64,000 bases of DNA from Macrothele yani (taxonomy: Eukaryota; Arthropoda; Arachnida; Araneae; Macrothelidae), in assembly GCA_039090855.1 (NCBI GenBank), contig CM077007.1, forward strand, positions 17,161,515 through 17,225,514, in the 5' to 3' direction. The notes beneath the pieces are model-generated. The model was not told where the DNA came from. It searched no databases and saw only the letters and a list, made by a program, of their open reading frames with translations. Shown piece after piece: positions 45,193 through 57,249 of this stretch (position 1 is the stretch's first letter; each line of letters opens with the position of its first letter). The position numbers and the translations under genes were made by a program.

Positions 45193-46400
45193 CACTGGCG
45201 GAAAGTGAAAAAAGAACACCAAGAAGGAGACGTCTGATACCAACGAAATTTATACAGCATAATAACGGAATACAGAGGATAACGTGATCAAAACATTATG
45301 GCAAAATACAGCTGTATTTGCTGGTAAACTGAAAAATAACATTTCCATGTAACATGGTTAGTACGAGGTTGAACCGCCATGAACTGGGTCACACTGTGCA
45401 ATTCTGGCATGGAGTCTGTCGTACAGATGTTGGATGTAAGTTTGGGGTATTGAGTTCCAAGCACACTCAACCTGGACGCGTAAATCGGGGATGGTCGTGG
45501 CTGGCCGTGGAGACCGAATAAGTCGTCCCATAAAATCCCACACGTGCTCAATGGGGGACAAATCCGGTGAACGTGCAGGCCATGGAAGTTGTTTCACACC
45601 CTGAAGTGCAGGTTGCGTTGCACGTGCCGTGTGTGGGCGTGCGTTATCTTGCTGGAAAACACCACGATGGACCGACCTTACAAATGGCACAACAACGGGC
45701 TGAATGATGTTAATGTAGGAGGTGCTGTTTAACGTACCCGGTACAAACACTAGTTGTGTACGGGAGTGATAGCTGATCGCTCCCCACACCAGGAGACCAG
45801 GTGTAGGCCCTGTGTGTCGCTGGAGGATGCAAGAAGGGTGGAGACTCTCCCCTGTGCGTCTGTGAACACGCATGCGGCCATCGGAGGCTCCCCAGCAGAA
45901 TCTGCTTTCATCGCTGAACACGACAGATCGCCATTGCGTTCTCCAGTGCAGACGTTGGCGACACCACTGCAGCCGTTCCTGACGGTGGGCTGGAGTCAGA
46001 GGTACACATGCCAGAGGCACACGTGCACGTAGTCCTGCATCCAGTAGACGGTTGCGGATTGTTTGCACAGTCACCTCAGGTGCAACGGCAGCTCGGATTT
46101 GCGTCGCAGTGGATGTTCTGCTTAACAACGCCGCTCTTCTTATGCGTCGATCGGTCCGCTCATCAGTCCGTCTGTGACTCCCGGTTCCACGTCTTCTCGT
46201 GGAGGAATCTTCATCGGACCATCTACGTCACCATCGTACCACCACCGATACTTCCCGTCCAATTCGCTCCGCAATACGACGATACGACCACCCGGCCTCG
46301 CGAAGTCCGACTAGACGACCTCGCTCAAAGTCCGATAACTGCTGAAATCGTACACGTCTTCCATGTCCAGGCATTGCAGCTTCTTCTCAGTTAGTGAACT
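45193..46400 (-). mobile_element. Tc1-like element, right terminus not identified
   Basis: The left end CACTGGCGGAAAGTGAAAAA follows TA at 45191-45192. The matching right end should lie beyond 46400 but is not visible; a (CA)n run occupies 46482-46519. Confidence 0.7.
45358..46374 (-). pseudogene. Tc1 transposase with one in-frame stop
   Basis: A frame starts at ATG 46374 (MPGHGRRVRFQQLSDFERGR) and runs to 45358 with a TGA after SVVVRW (near 46225). It is otherwise open for about 338 codons. It has first Asp in VVFSDESRFCW, second Asp in VFQQDNARPHTA, Glu in DLSPIEHVWDFM. Its C-terminus is RLHARIAQCDPVHGG. A nearly intact copy. Confidence 0.88.
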
Positions 46401-46479
46401 GGGGTACAGCACAAGGCTGTACACTGTTCTGCTGAAACCCATATTATGGTTCAGCCAAGGCACTATCATCATCGAAGTG

Positions 46480-46481
<2 letters not shown>

Positions 46482-46519
<38 letters not shown>
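46482..46519. repeat. (CA)n microsatellite
   Basis: Uninterrupted CA dinucleotides lie at the edge of the Tc1 element. The Val-Cys frame on the minus strand is an artefact. Confidence 0.9.
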
Positions 46520-46523
<4 letters not shown>

Positions 46524-46956
46524 AAGAAAAGAAATTACTTACCTTACTTACCAAACTCGGAAGACGAAACACAGGCAATAACACTTCCAGGGAAGAAGTA
46601 TCTCTGAAAACAGGGTGGATGTGCTTAGAGAAAAAGTGGACCCACATCTAAGCACCTCCAACCAAAACAAAAGCATGAAAAGTCATTTGTCACACCCTCC
46701 CAGCCCGAGAGGCATGACAAAGGCGCAGGAAGTGGTCTGAACTGTCGTCCGAGAGGCACAACACCTGCCACAGACAACAGACAGAACAAAAGCGCGGGCC
46801 AAGCATAGACAAATGCAGACAAAGGCAGACAAAGACAATATATACACAGTAGAAAAACATGTAAATACAATTCATGATGCAAACACAGGATCCAGACAAG
46901 CAAGTAAAAAGAGCAGCGGTCGTCAGGCATGCGACATGCTCCAACAGAAAACACAT

Positions 46957-49900
46957 TCAGAACCGAAAGCAGAGCACATTATTGCGTAAGGAAACCAGTC
47001 GAGACCAACAAAGCCATCGGAAGCGAAAAACGTCTTCCGGCCAGTGGTGAAAGTCGGAAATCACCCTCTCACGCAATCTGATCTTGACAAAGAGGGCGAC
47101 CAAATCAGGCCTATTCGAATAGAGCCTAACGTGGTCAGACAGAGCAGTATCATGTAACACAGTACAAGCAGTAGCAAGGATCACCTTTAAACTATAGGCA
47201 CGCTGACCGGAAACAGGTAGCGGGTGCTTAAAAACAATAATTTTAAAATTACACATATTAACAGAAATCCATCTAGACAAAAGTTGCCAAACTTTTCGAA
47301 CAAAATTACATTCTACAAATCGGTGGTATAAAGACTCCGGCTGTCCGCAGTGGGGACAGTCCGGGGAGTCTGACTCCCAAAACGAAAAAGGGAATCACGG
47401 GTGAAAATCACCCCATGGGCCAAGCACCACTGCAGGTCACGCACACGACCTTCCACACCCGCAAACGCAACATTGGCCCATGCGACCCTCCAGTTCATCC
47501 CCAAGGCGGGAAACCTGCGCTGAATGTGAGGAGCAAAGGATGGCAAGAATACATTATAAAGGGCATCGGGTTCATGCCAAGAGGAACACCTTATGTTCTG
47601 GCTAGTTAACAATCTAGCCTCACAAATGGTAGTGCCATGTGGTCCACCGGGCCTAGGAGCTCTAGGCCCAAGGTAGTTACAAGCGAAAGAAAATAACCTA
47701 AGATTATAGGAAATGAAATAACACGCGAAGTTAAAGCTAGGATGAGAATCGCTTTTCAGGATGTAGGCCACATTAGAAACCATCAACGCGCGACACCACG
47801 CAAGAATGTGCCGAACACCCAGTCCCCCCCCCCCGATGGACTGGTTGAACCAGGCAATCCCTAGAAAGGACAGCTCTAGTTTCCCAGACAAATCGAAAAA
47901 CTAGAGAATTTAGAGCCAAAAGGACCCTGTACGTCGGGGGTTGTAGGGTACCGCAAAAAGCAATTTTGGAAACCAAGAGACTGTTAGCCAATTCAGCCCT
48001 ATTAAAAAAAGAAATTTGGCAGCCCTCCCACCAAGCACATTCCGACGTGAGCTTCTGTTGAACAGAGCGCCACGTCTTGCGGTGAACCCCCTTTTTATCA
48101 AAGTAAACACCGGGGATCTTTATGGGATCATCGGTTGAGCCTACAAACTGCAAAACGTCAGGTGACCAATCCCCAAAACACAAGGCTTTAGTTTTATCCA
48201 CATTCAATGCAGCGCCTGCACTGTCCGCATAAACATCATAAACATGAAATAAATTTCTCAAGGAAATCTCATCCCGAAGGAAGAGAACAACGTCATCTGC
48301 ATACGCAAGGTATTTGAGCTCAGCTGTTGTAAAGCTCGAACCCGGAACTGGGATGCCAGAGATATTCAGTGCAGATTGAATCTTCTTAAGGAGAGTTTCA
48401 ATGCTCAGTACGAACAGTGCAGCAGACAACGGGCAGCCTTGGCGGACCCCTCTCCGGATGGGAAAGCAGTCCGTAGGCTGACCGTTGACTCGGATAAAAC
48501 TAAAGATATCAGTATACAAGACCTTCACCATGTGTACAAAATCTTGGCTAAAGTTACAAGCCTCCAGCAGGGTCACAAGGTACTTGTGAGAGACCCTGTC
48601 AAAGGCTTTGCTCTGATCCAAAGAAAGCATACAGCACTTCAACCTCTTGCGGTCGAGGTAGTGAATACCGTCCCGCACGAGGACTAAATTTTGAAAAATT
48701 CTCCTCCCCGGGATTCCAGAAACCTGGCACACGCCTACTAGGCCAGAAATAACCCTAATCAGTCGGTTAGCAAGGACTTTAGCCAAAATCTTATAATCGT
48801 AATTGAGAAGAGTGATGGGTCTCCACTCTCCCAAATGACGACCAGGACCATCACGCCGCTTGTTAACCAAAACGATCTGACCAAGCCGCATCGTCGTGGT
48901 TAACTGCCCAGTTGACAGAACATGATTAAAAACATCACATAGAGGTTCAGCAAGCAAATCAACAAAACGTTTATAAAATTCGACACGGATGCCATCAGTA
49001 CCCGGACTGCGACCATTACGCAAGCCGGCAATGGCTTGCCTCACCTCAGAAATACAGACAGGGCCCGATGCAAGCACAGAAGCGTCGAGTTGGGTCACGT
49101 CAGCGACCCAAGAGTCGACGGACGACTGCTGCACTTCATCAGATGCAAACAGGTCTCTGAAATGCGAGAAAACCAAATTGTGAAGTTCTGGTTGAGAGGT
49201 CACGAAGCGTGACTCATGCTGTAAGCCAGGATTTACCTGGGAAATATTTTTTGTTTCTGCGAGATTTCTCAAAAAACTTGCAAGTGAAATCTCGTTTTCC
49301 AAATTTTGTGAAATAGAGTAATGTGTGCATCTTTGGCCGGTTTTACAATATAAATATGTCAACTGAGCTTGAAGTTCAGCAATCATACCAGCATTCTGCG
49401 CTCCCATTTGCTGCCCAGCTTTGCATGCACGCAACATACAGACAAGGCGAGTTCGCTCTAAAAGCCGCTGACGAGCCGATAGTTTCCCCTGAAGTTGTAA
49501 ATAAGACTTCACTTTAAGTTTAACCCCTCGCACCACTCACCAGTGTGATGAGTCTCAGACTGAATTTCACCCCGCAGCAACCTCTCAAGGCCCTGAAGGA
49601 TGTCGTCGTCTTCGAGAAGATTCAGATTCATCCTCCACGGGTCCTGAGTTCGTGTCCGGGCCCCTGTCAGAACGACCTCACCAGAAACGGCACGATGGTC
49701 ACTCACACGGAGAAACACAGAATGAACATCACAATGAACAAAAGACACAAGGTCACAATCCCCAGGGGCCCCCACAAGAATCCTGTCCAGGCGGGCCAGA
49801 ACCGAGCCATCCGTCCAAGTCCAGTCGAAGACCCCAGGGTGAGTAGAACGCCAGGCGTCCACCAGCCCCGCCCCCGACATGAACCCGGAGAAGACAGCCC

Positions 49901-50384
49901 GGGACGAGTCCGTCTGCCAGGTACCCCCTGTTTATCAAGAGGCTCCGTTAAAAGATTAAAGTCACCCCCAAAATGAGGAAGTCTTCACCACCCCCAAAAA
50001 TAAAGGAAGACTCCTGAGGAATCTACCCCGTTGGGCGGGTTCCAATGGCGCATAGGCTGAAATAACGCGGATTTTAAACTTAGCGAGGGCGAAACTGACA
50101 GCAGCTACTCGACCCTCGTCATCATATTGAAATTTCAGTTGTCGACCCTTGAAGTTAGGGTTGACAATAATTCCGACGCCCCTGTGACTAGTCGGAGAAA
50201 GACTAAACCAGCACGGGGCATTAGTGTAATGACGAAAATTCGAAACATGCCTAAAATTGTTAAAAAATGTTTCCTGGACACACAGGATATCAATATCCTG
50301 GGTCATAATCCAGCCGATGAGCCAACGCCTTACTGACCGGGACCGAAGTCCCTGAATATTTAATGTTGAAACCTTAAGGTTCAA
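46957..50384 (-). pseudogene. Tx1-type ORF2: endonuclease and reverse transcriptase, frameshifted
   Basis: It starts at ATG 50384 (MNLKVSTLNIQGLRSRSVRRW). The endonuclease motifs are LNIQGL, VQETFF, SAYAPLEPAQR, DWTWTDGSVLARLDRILV and VSDHRAVSGEV. The reverse transcriptase has NGRSPGTDGIRVEFYK, MLSLDQSKAFDRVSHKYL, RRGVRQGCPLSAALF and the catalytic YLAYADDVVLF (near 48280-48320). The C-terminal GVRHILAWCRALMVSNVAYIL and SRWISVNMCNFKI follow. Frame changes occur near 49960-49880, 49520, 47830 (within a run of G's) and 47325. The GGDFN-type motif lies in the damaged part. It would be about 1,140 codons if continuous. Confidence 0.88.
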
Positions 50385-50450
50385 GGTTAAGCAGATAATT
50401 GAAATACAAAAATACGCAAAACAAAGGTCAGTAAGGAGGGTAGATTCAAA

Positions 50451-51998
50451 TTAGCCCACCCGTTTTAGAAACGTGGACTGGCACTTAGAACTGACGATGC
50501 CAATCTCCAGAGGTGGAACGGTTGTGATTCCGGCTACGGTTCCGTCGGCGGCTACTTGGGGAAGTTCCCCTTCCTCCAGTTGGACAGGAGATCTTTCCCG
50601 ACGGCCAGGATGAACACTTGTCGAACGGCTGCCGCGAGTCCTGCCCTCCGAAGATGTAGAGGACTGTCGTTGTTGACGGTGGGAATGGTCAGCAGGACGA
50701 GTCTCTCTGGAAGGAGTAACATTGTGGATGGTAACAGGAACACGTCCCGGCGGCCTGCTGGAATGGATAACGGGTACAACTTTGTCCCCGGAGGTGGAAG
50801 GTAGGGAGACAGTTACGACAGGAGAGGTGAAAGCAACATCTTCAACGGAATCTATGTAAATGTTGTCATCATCCGAAATAACCTCTGTAAATGCAACAGT
50901 GGTAACAAGTCCGACTTGGACGTCAGGAGAATCAGGTGAATGAGGCTCAGGGACCTCGGTACATACGTCGGCGTCCATGGGAGGCTCAGACTTAATAACA
51001 ACAGCCGATTCAACAGCAAGAGGCAGTGAGGTGATCTCTGTAGATGGCATGTCAAGAACCTCAAGATCTTGCACTGGTGAAACAGCAGAAGCTCCAGGCT
51101 CGACGCGGCCGTCAACAACCAAGGTCTCTTGATTAACAGAAGTCACGACATTCTCGGAAGGCGGATCGACAGGTATGACAACCGGTAATTTCAAAGAAGC
51201 AACATGTTCCGGGTCCATGGTAACAACTGCATCAGGAACACCAGAGTCCCCGGGAACAACAGTAGTACTGGTGGACGGTAGCTCTGGAAACTCCTCATTG
51301 AAAACAAGGGGAGCTGTTGAAGGCCTAGCTACAACATCTGCGAAGGATGACTGGGTGCATCTGGATTTGGTGTGAGAATCCGCACCGCACTTGGAGCAGG
51401 CTTGCTCGCACGAGATCTCTCAGTGCCCTACCGTACTACAGTTGGGGCAAGCTCGGGATGGGCACTGAGGAGCAATGTGGCCAGCATTACCGCAGCTACG
51501 GCATGTGCGTATCATGCCAGCATATGTGACCATGGCCTTCCAACGGCCCACTTGAAGGAAATTGGGTACTGGCTTTGTCATACGCAGGCGAACAATTCTT
51601 GTGCCTGTATAAACATGTTCCAGACCTTTGAGTGTGTGCCGCTCATTCTGAATGGGGGTGACAATCTCCCCATATCCAGTAAGTGCCGCAGAGATCTTCT
51701 CATTAGGGATGTCAATGGGCACACGAGTTTGACATAGACGGTACGAATGCCGTCATCTACTGGCGAAACGTTCGCCGCAACGTCCTTGTAGGCTGTCAAA
51801 GGGGTGCTCAAGGTAGTGCAGCGCTTGTGCAGCAGTTTGGAAACGCACTGTGAAAAATCCATTGTTAAGTCGCTGGACTGTGTGCAAATGTTCCGGATAG
51901 TCAAGTTTGTCCACTAATTCCTTAAGAATATTAACATTGGGATACTTCCCATTATGAGTAACCTGAATGGTTTGAGGTCGGTTCAAAAAGTTCGCCAT
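50451..51998 (-). pseudogene. Tx1-type ORF1 nucleic-acid-binding protein, broken
   Basis: It begins MANFLNRPQTIQVTHNGKYP, with an RRM-like N-terminal part (NILKELVDKLDYPEHL...FFTVRFQTAAQAL). Three zinc knuckles follow: CRSCGNAGHIAPQC, CPNCSTVGH..EISC and CSKCGADSHTKSRC. A TGA at 51420-51422 replaces the Cys codon at the end of the second. Small frameshifts lie near 51790 and 51720. The C-terminal third (from 51218) is open, low-complexity and rich in Val, Pro, Ser and Asp, ending at 50451. Confidence 0.8.
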
Positions 51999-52000
51999 TC

Positions 52001-52863
52001 CGGATGCACGGAGCCCCGGTTGGGCTGGAACCGGAAAACAAAAATAAAGCTTCTAACTTGAAGTTTAAAGAGCAAGAAATAAAAATAACTCACAGTCAAA
52101 TCCTTGACGACCACAAACTATATGAGAATCACTTAGTGGTGAAGCAACTCAACTCCATGCAGCTAAATAATGAGAAGGATTTCTCCCACGTACTTTGCTA
52201 TTCACTACTGCACGAGACCGAAAATACGTAAGTACACCGTCTTGCTAGGGGCCTTCGCACGTGTCCGTACGCCGACGACTGATTACATTCATTTCGCCGT
52301 ACTCCATAAATACCACCGACGATAATTTGCATATTATGCCGTGCTGTGGCGTAAGCGCTCACCGGTTGGTCCAGGAATTAACATCACACCTACGTAAATT
52401 CTACCCCATTAACATATGTAAATTTCATGATCATCCGGCAATTCCTTCTCGGTGTTCTTTTTTCGCTTTCCGGCAGTGTATGTCTAAACTTGCACTTGAT
52501 CTCATCTCCAATTTTCTATAAGGCTGGAACTGCCAGATGGAGTTGAGTTTTTGCACTTAACAGTTGACCAGTAGTTTCCTATTGTGCTTGGTTTTAATGT
52601 GGTAGTTTTTGTGGAAATGGTTGCACAAGGATGTATATTATGTAAATTGTCCGGACTGCTTTTGTTATACTTCTTGGGAGTTTGCTATTAAAACCTAACA
52701 GAGGAACGTTATAGACTTTGTAATCAAGCTTGCTATGCATACTTTGGAGTGAAACCTGAGTACCAGAACAAATCATGTACTCCACATAAGGTCAGTGCTC
52801 TTTGTATTGAAGAATGGCCGCAGTGGACAAAAAAGTAAGAAAATCCCTTCATTTTGGTGTGCC
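52001..52863. other. Between the two LINEs, mostly unassigned
   Basis: It may include part of the Tx1 5' leader next to 52000. No coding exon is recognised. Confidence 0.35.
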
Positions 52864-52877
52864 AATGATATGGAGGG

Positions 52878-55391
52878 CCCCGCACGGGGATAACTGGTTT
52901 TCCAGTTATTTGGGGAGCGGCGCCCCCACGGCCCGAGCTGACCTTGTGACTGGTCAACATCTGATGTCATGCCACCGCTTTGCTGTCGGTGTTTGCAGGG
53001 ACGGCTGTTCATCCAGCTGTTGGGGAGTCGCGGCCCCACGATCCCGAGCTGGTCTTGTGTCTCGCTTTTTCGTTTTTATTTAGTTTCTCCACTGGCTAGT
53101 TGCCCGTGTTGTATACTTTACCTAATCGCTACCACGTTATGCACTAACACCCCGGTCTTGTGGTTTTGTTACCCTCCACCACTAACTGTATTATATTAAC
53201 CGCTCAGTTCGTAGGTTGCTGAGATTCCGTTTAGGTTCCCTTCCAGGATTTGTCTTCTTTGGATTTCTTTTTTCCTTTTAGCTGGTTTGGGTGCTAGACC
53301 TACCTGCATGTTTGCCGCGTGCGGAGACCCGTGAGGCGGAAATGGGATGTCTGGCGGCTGAGGTCGCAGGAGACCGGATAAGTGCCTCCTGTGTACCAAC
53401 ACTCCTCTTCGACCCCGGCTTCGCTGTAAACGGGAGGCTAGAGACTAACCCACCTCTAGTCAGAAGTCTTGTACCAAGTTGTGTACACGGCTTTAGCGGC
53501 TTTTTTGTCGTATAGCACGGCAGGGTGAGCCCTGGGGCTGTGGGATCATGCCAAAGGCGTTGGCATGACGGTACCCGGAGGCCGAAGTGTCCGCCGAGTG
53601 CGTGTGATCACAGCCAACGGACTATATCTGCAACGTATAAGCTCCAGAACTGTGTCCAGCGTCATTTTCTTGGCTTGCAGACCTCCAGTTCTCCCTTGTA
53701 GGGCTCGGTGGTGGGTGGAGTCGAATCTTCCTCCTTTTTTTCCATGGGTAAAAAGAACAAAAACTCCAAATTTAAGTCACCTGACAAAATGATAGTTGAC
53801 AACGACTGTCCTTCGTCTTCTCAACTTACCAAGTCTCATACCCTTAAACGGTCTTTAGACCTTGACCTGGACCAAGAATGTGGAACCTCTTCTTCGGCAG
53901 CTGTACCAGTCGCTCCGAAGCGTCGTCTCCCCCTCGATTGCTGTGACTACGCATGCTACTCACTTGCTTGTAGAATCCATCGATCCGCATGAGAGACTGT
54001 CCACCAGATCTCCCTTTTTCATTTCTAAAGCTTTGGACGCTGCGGTTGGCCCCTTGAAGTCTGTGAGGAAGCTTCGCTCTGGGGACGTGCTTGTCCAAAC
54101 TTGCAGTGTTTCTCAGAGTAACACTTTTCTGAACCTCACTAGTCTTCAAGGCATTCCTGTAAAAGTGACACCTCACCTGTTTCTTAACACCTCTCGGGGT
54201 GTTATTTCGGAGTTTGATCTCTTGCCATGCAGTGAAGACGAATTCGTGACTGAACTTGCTGATCAAGGTGTTATTGCTGCACGTCGTATGATGTTCCGGC
54301 GTGATGGTTCCATGATTAAGTCAAAAAATGTCATCTTGACTTTTAACTCCCCGAAAGTTCCGACCGAAATCAAGGCTGGCTACTTGGTCTGTGGAGTTCG
54401 CCCGTACATTCCCAGTCCTCTGCGCTGTTTCAGGTGCCAGAGGTACGGGCATTCACAACGTTTCTGTAAGAGTTCCGCTCGTTGCGCAAATTGTGGCTCC
54501 AGTGAACATGACGGGGAAGGTTGCTCTTCTGCGGCCTGCTGTGTTAACTGCGGTGAGGCCCATGCAGCTTACTCCCGCAACTGTATGAAATGGAAGGACG
54601 AGATGGCGATCCAGCGGCTCAAGACCCTGGAAGGCCTCTCGTACCCTGCTGCCAAGGCCAAGTTGGGTATACCCACCACCCGACAGCGTACTTTTGCCGC
54701 AGTAGTTCAGTCTCTGCCACAACCCGTGCAGCCCTTTGTTCCGCGCCCTGTAGCTCTCGCCGCCCTTGCCAAGCGATCTACAGCTGAACAAGCGACACAG
54801 GTGTTTTTCCCCGAGCTCGAGATTTTTCGAATACCTGATTCTGGGCCTTCTCTTTGCTGCCGACCGTCTCTTCCAGTTTCCAGTCGAGGGCCTGCACGTG
54901 CGGAAGGCCCGGCCCTCAATCCGCAAAGGTGTGCAGTGTCCATCCAACTGTCTCGGCCTCAGCGAGGTCCCCACCCTCAACCAACATTATAGAGGAACAT
55001 AGGGGGGAGGAGAGTGACGGTTCGTCCCCAGCCTCAGACAGCGTTGCGGGGGAGCATGGGGGGGAGGAGAGTGACAGTCTCGTCCCCGCCCTCTGCCAGC
55101 ATTGCAGAGGAGTGTGGGGGGAGGAGAGTGACTCATCCTTTGTGTAGTTGTGTTTAAAGAAAAAAAAAAAATTATAATTATAATAGTAAATTACTAAATT
55201 TTTATATAAACCTAATTAACTACCTTGTCTTCACAGCTTTCATGATACTCTTTTTCAACTTTTACCAAGCCTGTCTGTTCTTAATCATTTTCCACGTTTT
55301 TAAAAATCTGTGGCTGATAGTTCTTTGTCTGGCGCTCTTTGGCCAAACCTGGCCCTTGCGCCAATAAAATCCAACAACCAACCAACCAACC
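52878..55391 (+). mobile_element. Half LINE: jockey/I-type element with ORF1 but no ORF2
   Basis: It is flanked by the target duplication AATGATATGGAGGG (52864-52877 and 55392-55405). The ~0.8-kb 5' leader holds two related GC-rich blocks (GGGGAGCGGCGCCCCCACGG.. and GGGGAGTCGCGGCCCCACG..) and the phrase 'GCTGTGGGATCATGCCAAAG' (53540). Then come ORF1 (53743 on), an A-rich tract (55155-55170), a short 3' region (TGGCGCTCTTTGGCC..CTTGCGCCAATAAAATCC) and a (CCAA)n tail. No endonuclease or reverse transcriptase is present between ORF1 and the 3' region. Confidence 0.85.
53743..55147 (+). pseudogene. ORF1 (gag-like) of the half LINE
   Basis: It starts MGKKNKNSKFKSPDKM, then a Lys/Ser-rich linker (SHTLKRSLDLDLDQ). 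A frameshift near 53930 leads into LLVESIDPHERLSTRSPFF. The core carries VRPYIPSPLRCFRCQRYGHS and three zinc knuckles (CFRCQRYGHSQRFC, CANCGSSEHDGEGC, CVNCGEAHAAYSRNC), followed by a MAIQRLKTLEGLSYPAAKA segment usual in jockey/I ORF1. After a second shift near 54850-54900 the C-terminus is acidic and repeated three times (EExxGEESD). The stop is at 55145-55147. Confidence 0.82.
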
Positions 55392-55405
55392 AATGATATG
55401 GAGGG

Positions 55406-56077
55406 ACCCGAAAAATCGCTGTGATGACTGCTACTTTTGCTCTTATAATGTAAAAGGGTGGGTACAACACTAAAAATAATGATGGGCAACCTTGCTGGAT
55501 GTAGCTCAGAGAGATGTCACAAGAAAACATCAATGGAAGCGTAAGAAGTACAGTTTTGAAGGGAAATGAAAGATATCCTACGGGAAGAAGACTGCAAGTC
55601 ATTAGCTGTATGAATAAAATATATGTATCGATATTTTAAAAGTGATGGGTGTACTTTCTGTAATAAAAATAATTTTTCTACATTTTCCTCTTTGATAAAC
55701 ACTATTTTACACATACTCTACCTAAGGTGTTACAGTTTCGTCAAAAAGCCTTACATCATAGAGTTAACCTGAATTCGTATTTGCAATCACCGCCAAAAAT
55801 GCATGCGCCACAAAAAAAAAAAAACTCGTAATATGTAACATTTTATAGACTTACGTAATATCATTAAAAGAAAAAAAAACACATGGAGAGAGCAGGCCAA
55901 TATTCCGGCTTATGACTTCTAGTGACAGTAGATCTGTATTTGGATTTCAGTTAATGCATCAATGTCGGCTCATTTTCTTAAACATAGTGGCTTCCTCCCT
56001 TTCCTGCTATACTAATTTAGTAAGAAGCTTCTTTTTCAACCGTTAGATTTCGGGTAAACTCCAAAAATAATAATGTG
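55406..56077. other. Intron 6, no recognised feature
   Basis: AT-rich. Nothing is supported. Confidence 0.4.
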
Positions 56078-57243
56078 GGGTAACCCCGATGGTCGAGTGG
56101 TCAGAGGTGCAAACTTCTGGAAAATAGCCCAAGCTCCAGACGAAGACATTGGTGGTGTCCTCACTCCATACGCTCCCCACCGCGGAACCAGTGGCTCCAG
56201 ATAAGGGATTTTCTAGCTCGAGATAAGGCATTGGCGTGGTTCCCACTCTATACACTCTCCTCCGCGGAACCAGTGGCTCCAGATAAGAGATTTTCTAGCT
56301 CGAGATAAGGCATTGGTGTGGTCCCTACTCCATACACTCCCCTGCGCGGAACCAGTGGCTCCAGATAAGGGATTTTCTAGCTCGAGATAAGGCATTGGTG
56401 TGGTCCCCACTCCATACACTCCCCTCCTCAGAACCAGTGGCTCCAGATAAGGGATTTTCTAGCTCGAGATAAGGCATTGGTGTGATCCCCACTCCATACA
56501 CTCCCCTCCGCGGAACCAGTGGCTCCAGATAAGGGATTTTCTAGCTCGAGATAAGGCATTGGCGTGGTTCCCACTCTATACACTCTCCTCCGTGGAACCA
56601 GTGGCTCCAGATAAGAGATTTTCTAGCTCGAGATAAGGCATTGGTGTGGTCCCCACTCCATACACTCCCCTCCGCGGAACCAGTGGCTCCAGATAAGGGA
56701 TTTTCTAGCTCGAGATAAGGCATTGGCGTGGTTCCCACTCTATACACTCTCCTCCGCGGAACCAGTGGCTCCAGATAAGAGATTTTCTAGCTCGAGATAA
56801 GGCATTGGTGTGGTCCCTACTCCATACACTCCCCTCCTCGGCACCAGTGGCTCCAGATAAGGGATTTTCTAGCTCGAGATAAGGCATTGGTGTGGTCCCC
56901 ACTCCATACACTCCCCTCGGCGGAACCAGTGGCTCCAGATAAGGGATTTTCTAGCTCGAGATAAGGCATTGGCGTGGTTCCCACTCTATACACTCTCCTC
57001 CGCGGAACCAGTGGCTCCAGATAAGAGATTTTCTAGCTCGAGATAAGACATTGGTGTGGTCCCCACTCCACACACTCTTCTCCGCGGAGCCAGTGGCTCC
57101 AAATAAGGGATTTTCTAGTTCGAGATAAGGCATTGGTGTGGTTCCCACCGCGCCCCATGCTCGCTCCTCCTCGGGACTAGCTCCAGATAAGGGATTGGCT
57201 ACTTTTTATAGTCCTAAATGTTCATGGTGATTATTAAACCCAG
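56078..57243 (+). repeat. S1 SINE with its body amplified ~13 times
   Basis: A tRNA-like head (GGTAACCCCGATGGTCGAGTGGTCAG, from 56081) is followed by about 13 copies of an ~82-bp unit (GGAACCAGTGGCTCCAGATAAG at 56185, 56268, 56349, 56431, 56513, 56596, 56677, 56758 and on to about 57170). The array closes with the normal S1 3' end (ATGGTGATTATTAAACCCAGG). The unit corresponds to the S1 body block CTCTCCC..CCTGGAACCAGTGGCCCTAAATTAG. Variants (GGCGTGGTTCCCACTCTATACACTCTCC) alternate with the common form, so amplification occurred in multi-unit steps. Confidence 0.85.
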
Positions 57244-57249
57244 GAAAAG

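Larger units (their letters stand above)
46640..52000 (-). mobile_element. Near full-length Tx1-type LINE
   Basis: The order on the minus strand is ORF1 (51998 to 50451), a short spacer, ORF2 (50384 to about 46957) and a 3' region to about 46640. The architecture (ORF1 with zinc knuckles; ORF2 with APE-type endonuclease then reverse transcriptase and a long C-terminal region) is that of the L1/Tx1 branch. Target duplications were not found, so the outer edges are approximate. Confidence 0.85.

Noticed and set aside
45754..46394. Plus-strand open frames opposite the Tc1 transposase
   Set aside because: The minus strand carries all the catalytic motifs; these are shadows.
50556..51375. Plus-strand open frames opposite Tx1 ORF1
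   Set aside because: They are antisense shadows of the ORF1 C-terminal low-complexity region, with no motif of their own.
56043..57148. Repeated open frames on the minus strand reading PMPYLELENPLSGATGS
   Set aside because: They reflect the 82-bp SINE-derived tandem unit and have no start, splice or codon signal of their own.
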